A stretch of 13,247 nt of DNA from an uncultured Persicitalea sp. (GTDB lineage: Bacteria > Bacteroidota > Bacteroidia > Cytophagales > Spirosomataceae). The notes below the pieces were generated by a model that was not told where the DNA came from, did no database searches, and worked only from the letters and a program-made list of their open reading frames with translations. The position numbers and the translations under genes were made by a program. How positions within the stretch are numbered: the first letter of the stretch is position 1; each line of letters begins with the position of its first letter. The stretch spans positions 1 through 13,247 of the forward strand of contig CATMVR010000060.1 of the NCBI GenBank assembly GCA_950075905.1, given 5' to 3'. Positions 8,017 to 13,247 of this stretch are shown here, in pieces.

Positions 8017-8068
8017 GCCGTCGCTCGGCTCCGTCGAGCGACCACTATGATGCAGCCCTCCGGGCTGC
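8017..8068 (-). repeat. REP element, copy B (inverted)
   Basis: Read on the minus strand: GCAGCCC-GGA-GGGCTGC (8068-8052), spacer ATCATAGTG, then a perfect 8-bp second hairpin made of GTCGCTCG (8042-8035) and CGAGCGAC (8027-8020). It lies upstream of the photolyase start and points opposite to copy C 42 nt away, so the two form a head-to-head pair. Confidence 0.85.
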
Positions 8069-8110
8069 GGACAATCTATGCTCCCAAAAAAGATAAATAT
8101 AATTTCCATA

Positions 8111-8178
8111 GCAGCCCGGAGGGCTGCATCATGTTAGTCACCGGGTGGCGCTCCACTCGGTAAAACCGAGCGACGGCC
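8111..8178 (+). repeat. REP element, copy C (expanded second hairpin)
   Basis: The first hairpin is identical to the other copies (8111-8127) and is followed by a spacer ATCATGTTA. The second part is longer than elsewhere: extra bases (8141-8153) are present between the GTCAC word and the CACTCGG-TAAAA-CCGAGCGAC hairpin. The 5-bp CTCGG/CCGAG stem is preserved. It ends 10 nt before the RAYT stop codon, as expected of a REP closely linked to its own transposase. Confidence 0.85.
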
Positions 8179-8188
8179 TGCACAGCTC

Positions 8189-8719
8189 CTATAAATCAAG
8201 TACTCTGATCGGACTTAGCGGGCTGGCGCTGCTGTGGATCCATTCCTGTGCCTCGCTGACAAAGCCTGCCCGAACAGGGTTCTGATGGATGTAATCAACT
8301 TTCTGGTCAATGACAGCGTTGGTATACAACTCGGTGGGGTGGTTGGTTTTCTGCCAGAAGGCGTACTCCTCATTCTGTTGGGTTCGGGCCCCATGAAACC
8401 TGAACACCATTTCCATCCAGTCTTTGCGTGACTCCTGCTCATTAGTAAGAACAGAGTTCAGGAGCTGCTTGGCCGTAAAGCTTTTGAAGTCACGTACTAC
8501 ATACGACAACTCCCCCTCCGGCCGGCTGGCAATCAGGTGCAGGTGGTTAGTCATGATGACATAGGCATAAAGCTCTAATCCTTTCTTTTGCTGGCAAAAT
8601 TTGAGACTATCGACGATCACATTGGTGTAGGCTGGACGCGTGAATATATCCAGCCAGCCTACTACCATGAAGGTAAGGTAGTAAAGGCCATCGCCACGGA
8701 TTTTTCGGTACTCTGACAT
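8189..8719 (-). CDS. REP-associated tyrosine transposase (RAYT, Y1/HUH nuclease family)
   Basis: A 176-residue single-domain Y1 transposase, about the normal length. The HUH metal-binding motif is HLH (H59, H61) in VIMTNHLHLIAS, and the catalytic tyrosine is Y143 in KVDYIHQNPVRAGF, the usual RAYT signature. All key residues are intact and no frameshift is seen, so it is probably functional. By family knowledge such proteins cut and rejoin single-stranded REP hairpins; they are domesticated relatives of IS200/IS605 and generally stay as single-copy genes. REP copy C sits 10 nt past its stop and copy D 75 nt upstream of its start. No transposon left and right ends other than REPs are visible. 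The start is taken at the ATG directly after a G-run; no nearer alternative fits. Confidence 0.93.
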   Translation of the reverse strand: MSEYRKIRGDGLYYLTFMVVGWLDIFTRPAYTNVIVDSLKFCQQKKGLELYAYVIMTNHLHLIASRPEGELSYVVRDFKSFTAKQLLNSVLTNEQESRKDWMEMVFRFHGARTQQNEEYAFWQKTNHPTELYTNAVIDQKVDYIHQNPVRAGFVSEAQEWIHSSASPLSPIRVLDL

Positions 8720-8794
8720 GGGGGGGTATGGGAAAAGCTTTTGATGTTTTTTATTTGGTACTACGAAACTGCTGAAATGTCACAATGTTTCTTT

Positions 8795-8847
8795 GCAGCC
8801 CGGAGGGCTGCATCATAGTCGTCACTCGGAAATATCCGAGCGACGGC
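8795..8847 (+). repeat. REP element, copy D
   Basis: GCAGCCC-GGA-GGGCTGC (8795-8811), spacer ATCATAGTC, then a second hairpin with arms GTCACTCGG (8821-8829) and CCGAGCGAC (8836-8844) and an AAATAT loop. The stem agrees with the other copies apart from a T-G wobble while the loop is wholly different. It lies upstream of the RAYT start and directly abuts the outer-membrane protein relic that follows. Confidence 0.85.
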
Positions 8848-8970
8848 AGTAGATTCACCCCTTACTATCCTGGCGTAGGAATATCGCTGGGGATGTACGA
8901 CTACACCCATTCCCTGGGTACTACCCTCCAACTGCATTACCGCTTCGCCGGGAGGAAAGGAAATCACTAA
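8848..8970 (+). pseudogene. Relic of the C-terminal end of an outer-membrane beta-barrel protein
   Basis: A 40-codon stretch ending at a TAA (8968-8970) translates to a sequence containing VGISLGMYDYTHSLGTT and LQLHYRFAGRKGNH. Alternating hydrophobic and polar residues, aromatic girdle residues and a final strand ending in LHYRF look like the last two strands of a beta-barrel. The open frame runs back into REP copy D (to an ATG at 8785) but that part reads through the hairpins and is not protein-like. No upstream remainder of a barrel gene was recognised on the other side of the RAYT cassette. It is best read as the tail of a gene whose body was lost when the REP/RAYT region formed. Without homology searching this stays an inference. 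Confidence 0.4.
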
Positions 8971-8997
8971 CTTGCAAAAACATCACCCCTACCCTCT

Positions 8998-9426
8998 ATG
9001 ACACCCGACCAAGTCTTTCAGATTGCCAATACCATCGTCTTGCCGCAGTGGCTGCTCATGGGCTTTGCGCCGCGCTGGTTTGTGACCCAGTTTCTGGTCA
9101 AGTCCTTTACTATTCCCGTGCTCCTGGCGGTGCTGTATGCTTACTACCTCTTCGCGGGTGGTCCCGTTGACTTTGCGGCTTTTAGCACGCTGGAAGGGAT
9201 AAAAGGACTTTTTCAAACCGGGGGCGATGGCGTAATGCTGGCTGGCTGGATTCACTACCTGGCCTTTGACCTCATTGCCGGCAGCGTGGTGTTGCGCGAC
9301 GCCCAGGAGCGGGATATTCCGCACTGGTGGGTCATTGTGCCTATCTTTTTTTGCTTTATGCTGGGCCCCGTCGGACTACTGCTGTACTGGATCATCCGGA
9401 CAATTAAAACCCGGAAATTGAGCTAG
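8998..9426 (+). CDS. ABA4-like (DUF4281) family membrane protein
   Basis: A 142-residue integral membrane protein with about four hydrophobic segments (roughly 10-25, 35-53, 80-98, 110-134). The central AGWIHYLAFDLIAGSVVLRD (82-101) is the signature of the ABA4-like family, whose plant members act in neoxanthin synthesis. Bacterial members have no firmly established reaction and often occur with carotenoid genes, but none is present here. The nearest light-related gene is the photolyase. The ATG is preceded by an A/C-rich leader with no strong ribosome site, typical for the phylum. It is followed by a 160-nt gap before the thioredoxin-like gene on the same strand, so a shared transcript is possible but not shown. 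Confidence 0.85.
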   Translation: MTPDQVFQIANTIVLPQWLLMGFAPRWFVTQFLVKSFTIPVLLAVLYAYYLFAGGPVDFAAFSTLEGIKGLFQTGGDGVMLAGWIHYLAFDLIAGSVVLRDAQERDIPHWWVIVPIFFCFMLGPVGLLLYWIIRTIKTRKLS

Positions 9427-9588
9427 GTCACTGTCGATAGCCGAAAAGTACCAGTTTTGGGGGCAACGCGCCGCTGTGGAGTAAAAAAGGTGGCCGGAGC
9501 GTATATTATTTTATTGTAACTTGTTTTTTGTGCCCGAAAAAATGATTTACTTGCTCAAAATAATCTGCATCCATCTAACTTCTTCCTC

Positions 9589-10797
9589 ATGAAAAAAATC
9601 TGCACAACCATTCTCCTCCTTGCGTGCGGTCTGACTGCTTCCGCACAAATCAATTTCGAAAAAGCTTCCTGGGACAAAATCAAGGCAAAAGCCAAAGCCG
9701 AAAAAAAACTGATCTTCGTGGACGTGTACACCACCTGGTGCGGGCCGTGCAAAATGCTGGATAGCCAGGTATTCAGCAACCGCGAGCTGGGGCACCGCAT
9801 GAACGCCTTCTTTGTCAGCTACAAAGCCGATGCCGAGTCGCACGGGCGGTCGCTGGCGGCCCAGTTTGGGGTCAATGCCTACCCTACCGGCCTTTTTCTG
9901 GATGCAGACGGCAACCTGCTGCACAAGTTCATTGGGTTTAAACCCGTGCCCGAATTTGCTAATGAGGCTAACGTGGCCATTCAGACCACCGAAAACGGCC
10001 AGCTATTTACGCTGTACGAAACGGCCTTCGAGCAGGGCAACCGCACTCCCGAGCTAGTGTATACCTACCTCAAATTTCGCCGGGTCTACGGCCTGCCCAC
10101 CCACGATCTACTGGAAACTGTTCTGAAAAAAATGCCGCAGGATTCTCTCCTGCTCCCCCACTGGCAGCAGACCGTTATTGAAAATACCCAATGGGCCGAG
10201 GGCAGGGGCTTTGCCTGGCTCCTGACCCAGAAGCAGCGGCCCAATCTCAAAAACAAGCTGGAATTTATCATCAGCAATACGGTGCAGAAGGCCCACGAGG
10301 AAAAAGACCGGAAGCTTTTTCAGAATACGCTACCCTACCTCGACTCGATCCAGGCCCCCGAGGTAGCCCGTGAGCTTAAAACCCGCTATACCATGAGTTT
10401 TGCCTCCGTCACCAAGAGCTACGACCAGCTGGCCGATGCCGCCGAGCAGTACCTGGAACAGGAGATTATTCCCGTGCTGGCGGCCAATAGCCGCGAGACC
10501 TCCCCCGAAACCTACCAGAAAGCCATTGACCAGCTCACCAACGTCTGCTGGATGTACAGCGAGTACGTCAAGAAAGACCGCCTGACCAAGGTCTGCGACT
10601 GCGTGGCAAAGGTGATCGAGAAGGAGAAAAACCCCGTACTGCTGAGCCATTACGCGAGTCTGCTCTACAAGCAGGGCGACTACGATAGCGCCTTGGCCGC
10701 GCAGACTCAGGCCGTGGAGCTGGCCCGGGGAGCCAACCACGACAACCTCGGCGACTACGAGGAAAAACTCAAACGCATCCGAAAAAAGAAATTATAG
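9589..10797 (+). CDS. Secreted thioredoxin-fold protein with helical C-terminal region
   Basis: A 402-residue protein. Residues 1-20 are a signal peptide (ending TASAQ), so it acts in the periplasm or is lipid-free secreted. A thioredoxin fold spans about 24-130, with the redox motif WCGPC (C51, C54) and the cis-proline P99 in NAYPTGLF. The remaining 270 residues are helix-rich and charged; the last part (about 345-395) looks like a tetratricopeptide-type helical pair. The family (thioredoxin_7-like with an extended tail) is common in Bacteroidota but the physiological substrate is not known. The active-site sequence is intact, consistent with reducing or oxidising periplasmic disulfides. It ends at a strong hairpin shared with the convergent downstream gene. 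Confidence 0.9.
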   Translation: MKKICTTILLLACGLTASAQINFEKASWDKIKAKAKAEKKLIFVDVYTTWCGPCKMLDSQVFSNRELGHRMNAFFVSYKADAESHGRSLAAQFGVNAYPTGLFLDADGNLLHKFIGFKPVPEFANEANVAIQTTENGQLFTLYETAFEQGNRTPELVYTYLKFRRVYGLPTHDLLETVLKKMPQDSLLLPHWQQTVIENTQWAEGRGFAWLLTQKQRPNLKNKLEFIISNTVQKAHEEKDRKLFQNTLPYLDSIQAPEVARELKTRYTMSFASVTKSYDQLADAAEQYLEQEIIPVLAANSRETSPETYQKAIDQLTNVCWMYSEYVKKDRLTKVCDCVAKVIEKEKNPVLLSHYASLLYKQGDYDSALAAQTQAVELARGANHDNLGDYEEKLKRIRKKKL

Positions 10798-10816
10798 CCT
10801 GTGCAGGCCAGGTTCA

Positions 10817-10860
10817 AAACGCAGTGAGGCACCCTGATGTCGGGGTGCCTCACTGCGTTT
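10817..10860. terminator. 18-bp perfect hairpin, bidirectional terminator
   Basis: The two arms, 10817-10834 and 10843-10860, are perfectly complementary over 18 bp around an 8-nt loop. The stem starts with AAAC and ends with GTTT, so each strand has a U-run at the 3' side of the hairpin, though short. It is centred between two converging genes, 20 nt past one stop and 25 nt from the other. Confidence 0.85.
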
Positions 10861-10884
10861 CATCGTTGAGTATGTTACGTTGGG

Positions 10885-11352
10885 TTACCGCTTGGGCAAC
10901 TTAGTGGCTTTACCATTCTTATCGTAGTACATGTCTTTGTTTCCAACTTTGGCCGAGTAGTAGGTATTATTTCCTATCTTCACTTCGTACGGATAGTTGG
11001 CGTTCTGGTTTTGGAGCGTAGTCTGCACGCGCGTGGGCAGTTCGTCCATCGTCATGCTGGTGCGCATCTCCGTCTGCTTGCCCTGCCGGTCGTAGGTTAC
11101 CCAGGTATCGCGGCCATTCTGCTCAAAATTGGTGCGGTACCCATTGTTGCTCTGCTCCCAGCGGGAGTTGGCAAGGCCCGGAAAGGACGCGCTGAAGGTA
11201 GTTTGTACGTTCTTGGGTACCTCATTGTAGGTTGTACTGGTATAATCCGACTGCCCTCCCTGGGTGGAGGTCTGCCCAATCGGCTGGGTGGTTTGGGCGT
11301 AAGTACCCATACTGGCAACTACGAGAGCCGCCATCAACAATGTTTTTTTCAT
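10885..11352 (-). CDS. Secreted PepSY-like (BLIP-fold, DUF2874-type) protein
   Basis: A 155-residue exported protein. Residues 1-20 are a signal peptide ending GTYAQ, followed by a Thr/Gln/Ser-rich linker (21-42). Two similar units follow: EVPKNVQTTFSASFP (44-58) and ELPTRVQTTLQNQN (104-117), each leading into a strand-rich segment with tyrosine/aspartate/glycine pattern (such as WVTYDRQGK and MYYDKNGK). This matches the repeated layout of the PepSY-like domain family that is widespread in Bacteroidota and has no settled biochemical role. It is monocistronic and convergent with the thioredoxin-like gene. No cysteine pair or lipobox is present. The domain call rests on the pattern of the repeats; function is unknown. 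Confidence 0.7.
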   Translation of the reverse strand: MKKTLLMAALVVASMGTYAQTTQPIGQTSTQGGQSDYTSTTYNEVPKNVQTTFSASFPGLANSRWEQSNNGYRTNFEQNGRDTWVTYDRQGKQTEMRTSMTMDELPTRVQTTLQNQNANYPYEVKIGNNTYYSAKVGNKDMYYDKNGKATKLPKR

Positions 11353-11701
11353 AACGTCAATTAGCCTATAAATGAATACTAAACATCGAACGAGTTCCCT
11401 CTCTGCTCACAACGATCAACTACACGACCCGGCTTGTGCCGGGCACTCCATCCTCACGGGTGTTCTGGGCCGGAGGGCCGATGTTTCAGATGAAAGTTCT
11501 GTTCTTACCTTTTTAAACTTTAAAAGATTATACCAGTTACTTTGATATAGCCTCTCTCTTCCTCCGTTAGCACATTTCCCCAATCGGGAGGAGGCATATT
11601 GAGGAGAAATTTCCTGCGACTCTGTTCCCGGATTGCAACAAGTGTCCAGTTGTTTACTCTTACTTCCGGGGCTGGGATTCCGCAACTCTGCAAATTCTTA
11701 T
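11353..11701. other. Intergenic region with two short hairpins, no convincing gene
   Basis: I see no supported gene here. Two short GC-rich hairpins lie near each other: CCCGGC-TTGT-GCCGGG (11428-11443), and a GGCC...GGCC hairpin inside 11467-11480, the latter sharing the CGGAGGGC core of the local REP hairpin. A minus-strand open frame (11520-11795) contains MPPPDWGNVLTEEERGYIK, which resembles the end of a class I cytochrome c, but there is no CxxCH haem motif and the frame overlaps the ffh promoter region. A downstream gene boundary is set by the ffh promoter-like box at 11702. Confidence 0.5.
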
Positions 11702-11709
11702 TAACTTTG
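11702..11709 (+). promoter_or_regulatory. TAnnTTTG promoter-like box upstream of ffh
   Basis: TAACTTTG matches the Bacteroidota -7 consensus exactly. A start about 5-7 nt later would fall near 11716, precisely the first base of the stem-loop described separately, and give a leader of about 103 nt to the ffh ATG. No convincing TTG -33 element was seen. Confidence 0.45.
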
Positions 11710-11715
11710 TAAGTT

Positions 11716-11762
11716 GAGAGAAAGCAGCTAAGGGCCCAGGCGGCCTTACGCTGATTTCTCTC
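11716..11762 (+). ncRNA. Stem-loop in the predicted ffh 5' leader
   Basis: Outer arms GAGAGAAA (11716-11723) and TTTCTCTC (11755-11762) pair perfectly. Inside them CAGC pairs with GCTG, and TAAGG plus CC pair with GG plus CCTTA, with single-base bulges and a 5-nt loop (11737-11741). The total is about 19 paired bases. It begins at the start site predicted from the TAACTTTG box. It may be a structured leader that controls ffh, a stabilising 5' hairpin, or a small RNA. The AAAGCAGCTAAGG stretch is faintly like the SRP RNA loop region, but the matching GGTC half and the GGAA tetraloop are missing. Confidence 0.4.
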
Positions 11763-11818
11763 TAAGAAAAAGATCGTTAACGCATCAATGCACAACCGGG
11801 CTGCTGGCCCTCATACAC

Positions 11819-13198
11819 ATGTTTGAAAGCTTACAGGACAAACTAAATGGTGCTTTCCGCACGCTCAAAGGAAAAGACCGGATCTCAGATATCAACGTAG
11901 CCGCTACCACCAAGGAAGTACGCCGGGCGCTGGTAGACGCCGACGTCAATTTCAAGGTAGCTAAGGATATCACCGACCGAATCAGGGAAAAAGCCCTCGA
12001 TCGCAAGATTCTGATTTCGGTAGAACCGGGACAGATGTTTGTGAAGATTGTGCAGGAGGAGCTTACCGAGCTGATGGGGGGCAAAAACGAGAGCATCAAC
12101 CTCAAAGGGGATCCCGCCGTGGTACTCATTGCCGGTTTGCAGGGTTCGGGTAAGACGACCTTCTCTGGCAAACTGGCCAGTATGCTCAAAAAGCAGGGCC
12201 GCAACGTACTGCTGACCGCCTGCGACATTTACCGCCCCGCGGCTATTGACCAGCTTAAAGTGCTGGGCGAGCAGATTGGCGTGGAGGTGTACGCCGAGCC
12301 CGAAAACAAAAGCGCTGTGGAAATTGCGCAGAATGCCCTGGCGTACGCCCGCAAAACGGGAAAGAAAGTAGTGATTGTGGATACAGCCGGACGTTTGGCT
12401 GTAGACGAGGTGATGATGAAAGAGGTAGCCGACATCAAGGCGGCCGTGAAGCCTACGGAGATTTTATTTGTAGTAGACTCCATGACGGGTCAGGATGCGG
12501 TCAATACCGCCCGGACCTTCAACGAGCGCCTGAACTTTGACGGCGTGGTGCTCACGAAGCTCGACGGCGACGCCCGCGGCGGAGCTGCGCTATCCATCCG
12601 GCAAGTGGTAGAGAAGCCCATCAAGTACATCAGTACGGGCGAGAAAATGGAGGCCCTCGATGCCTTCTATCCCGACCGGATGGCGAGCCGGATTCTGGGC
12701 ATGGGCGACGTGATATCCCTGGTAGAGCGCGCACAGCAGGCTTTCGACGAAGACGAAGCCAAGCGCATCAACGCCAAGATGCGCCAGAATAAGTTTGACC
12801 TCAACGACTTCCTCGGCCAGTTGCAGCAGATCAAAAAGATGGGTAATGTAAAAGACCTGATCGGGATGATTCCCGGCATGGGCAGCGCCATCAAAGATCT
12901 GGACATCGATAATGATTCCTTCAAGCCCATCGAGGCTATCATCCAATCCATGACCCCCAAGGAGCGTGAAATGCCCACTGTCATCGACGGTAGCCGCAAG
13001 AAGCGCATCGCCAGTGGTAGCGGCACGTCTATTCAGGAAGTAAACAACCTCCTGAAACAGTTTGACGAAATGCGGAAAATGATGAAGAAAATGAAAGAAA
13101 AGATATTATTCATAAAGCTGCTGAATATGCAACAATTCATCAACCAACAGGTACAACTCTTTCAACAACATCAATTAAAACAAAAGTTCCAGATTTAA
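11819..13198 (+). CDS. ffh: Signal recognition particle GTPase Ffh, 3' end replaced by foreign sequence
   Basis: Ffh (SRP54) binds signal peptides of membrane proteins and, with SRP RNA and FtsY, delivers ribosomes to the translocase. The four-helix N domain spans about 1-85. The GTPase domain shows GLQGSGKTT (106-114), DTAGR (188-192) and TKLDGDARGG (246-255). The methionine-rich M domain begins near 300, with the GMIPGMG loop and the SGSGTSIQEVN signature helix. The match is good up to MRKMMKKM (residues 418-425, ending at 13093). The remaining 34 codons to the TAA at 13196-13198 are unlike any Ffh, are AT-rich and Gln-rich, and overlap a eukaryotic helicase coding frame. The true bacterial gene end is therefore missing; normal Ffh would end within a few tens of residues with a glycine- and methionine-rich tail. 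The start ATG gives the usual MFESLQDKL N-terminus. Identification is firm for 11819-13093. Confidence 0.96.
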   Translation: MFESLQDKLNGAFRTLKGKDRISDINVAATTKEVRRALVDADVNFKVAKDITDRIREKALDRKILISVEPGQMFVKIVQEELTELMGGKNESINLKGDPAVVLIAGLQGSGKTTFSGKLASMLKKQGRNVLLTACDIYRPAAIDQLKVLGEQIGVEVYAEPENKSAVEIAQNALAYARKTGKKVVIVDTAGRLAVDEVMMKEVADIKAAVKPTEILFVVDSMTGQDAVNTARTFNERLNFDGVVLTKLDGDARGGAALSIRQVVEKPIKYISTGEKMEALDAFYPDRMASRILGMGDVISLVERAQQAFDEDEAKRINAKMRQNKFDLNDFLGQLQQIKKMGNVKDLIGMIPGMGSAIKDLDIDNDSFKPIEAIIQSMTPKEREMPTVIDGSRKKRIASGSGTSIQEVNNLLKQFDEMRKMMKKMKEKILFIKLLNMQQFINQQVQLFQQHQLKQKFQI

Positions 13199-13247
13199 TA
13201 AGAGGTACACTTCGTGAATATCAACATATTGGATTAGATTGGTTAGT
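13081..13247 (+). CDS. Partial eukaryotic SWR1/SRCAP/EP400-type Snf2 ATPase (foreign, chimeric)
   Basis: The frame beginning at 13081 is open through the window end (55 codons). It reads an acidic/basic stretch, then AAEYATIHQPTGTTLSTTS, IKTKVPDLI and RGTLREYQHIGLDWLV. The last segment is the conserved entry to the Snf2 helicase core (the Q-motif region before the DEMGLGKT box) of SWR1, Domino, SRCAP and EP400 chromatin remodellers; the preceding QPTG-x-LSTT-x-(I/V)KTKVP stretch is also typical of that subfamily. 54 of 55 codons end in A or T, unlike the GC-rich bacterial genes here, and GC is about 30% from 13094 on. There is no start codon or bacterial signal. The frame is one base off that of ffh. 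It is an internal piece of a eukaryotic gene from an AT-rich genome, joined artificially. The source lineage cannot be named. Confidence 0.85.

Noticed and set aside
7757..8050. Plus-strand open frame running out of the photolyase region into REP copy B, considered as the missing front part of the outer-membrane relic
   Set aside because: It is antisense to photolyase for most of its length, and the unique part (7955-8016) does not look like barrel strands.
8189..8719. Complete IS200/IS605 insertion sequence
   Set aside because: The protein has the RAYT signature and is bounded by REP copies; no subterminal IS ends, TnpB or target tetranucleotide duplication were seen.
6350..8847. CRISPR array formed by the repeated GCAGCCCGGAGGGCTGC units
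   Set aside because: The copies are far apart, in mixed orientation, with genes between them and no regular spacers; they are REP elements.
11416..11685. Minus-strand 89-residue open frame upstream of ffh
   Set aside because: Its translation is low-complexity in pattern with no family resemblance and it crosses GC-rich hairpins.
11716..11762. Possible SRP RNA (ffs) next to ffh, because of AAAGCAGCTAAGG
   Set aside because: The conserved SRP RNA loop needs a GGTC strand, a GGAA-type tetraloop and GGAAGCAGCC; only a weak part of the 3' half is present and the hairpin pairs differently.
13081..13247. Bacterial Snf2/HepA-type helicase gene start
   Set aside because: The sequence aligns in memory with the SWR1/SRCAP segment upstream of the ATPase core, not with bacterial RapA/HepA or Snf2 proteins, and composition is wholly unlike the flanking genome.

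Overview
The window looks like chromosomal DNA from a Bacteroidota bacterium, most likely order Cytophagales (Spirosoma/Dyadobacter-like). The evidence is an outer-membrane receptor with an N-terminal carboxypeptidase-regulatory-like domain, a LytS/LytTR pair, a secreted thioredoxin followed by a helical tail, a PepSY-like secreted protein, a Bacteroidota-type ExbB/ExbD pair, and several TAnnTTTG promoter-like boxes without strong Shine-Dalgarno sites. Assignment below order is inference.

Layout. 77-1811 (minus): a sensor kinase and LytTR response regulator operon overlapping by 20 nt. 2024-4408 (plus): a TonB-dependent-receptor-like outer membrane protein divergent from the kinase. A 16-bp hairpin separates it from exbD and exbB (4510-5746, minus), which probably energise outer-membrane transport. 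5991-6335 (plus): an unrecognised small membrane protein. 6410-7954 (minus): an iron-sulfur bacterial cryptochrome/photolyase. 8189-8719 (minus): a REP-associated tyrosine transposase (RAYT), with four matching two-hairpin REP elements around it and the photolyase gene. A probable relic of an outer-membrane protein tail lies at 8848-8970. 8998-9426 (plus): an ABA4-like (DUF4281) membrane protein. 9589-10797 (plus): a periplasmic thioredoxin-fold protein, ending at an 18-bp hairpin terminator shared with a convergent PepSY-like secreted protein (10885-11352, minus). 11353-11818: no convincing gene, but a promoter-like box and a long stem-loop ahead of ffh. 11819-13093 (plus): ffh, the SRP GTPase.

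The most striking observation is at the right edge. Around 13076-13100 the ffh sequence stops resembling Ffh, base composition falls to about 30% GC, and a different frame (from 13081 to the end) encodes a piece of a eukaryotic SWR1/SRCAP/EP400-type Snf2 chromatin-remodelling ATPase in extremely AT-rich codons. This is best explained as a chimeric contig, or contamination joined through a short A/G-rich microhomology, not as a natural bacterial gene. The last 33 or so codons of the apparent ffh reading frame should not be treated as Ffh protein.

The best intact biological system here is the RAYT with its REP elements. All four copies share a 17-nt first hairpin and a 9-nt spacer, while the second hairpin keeps its stem and varies its loop.
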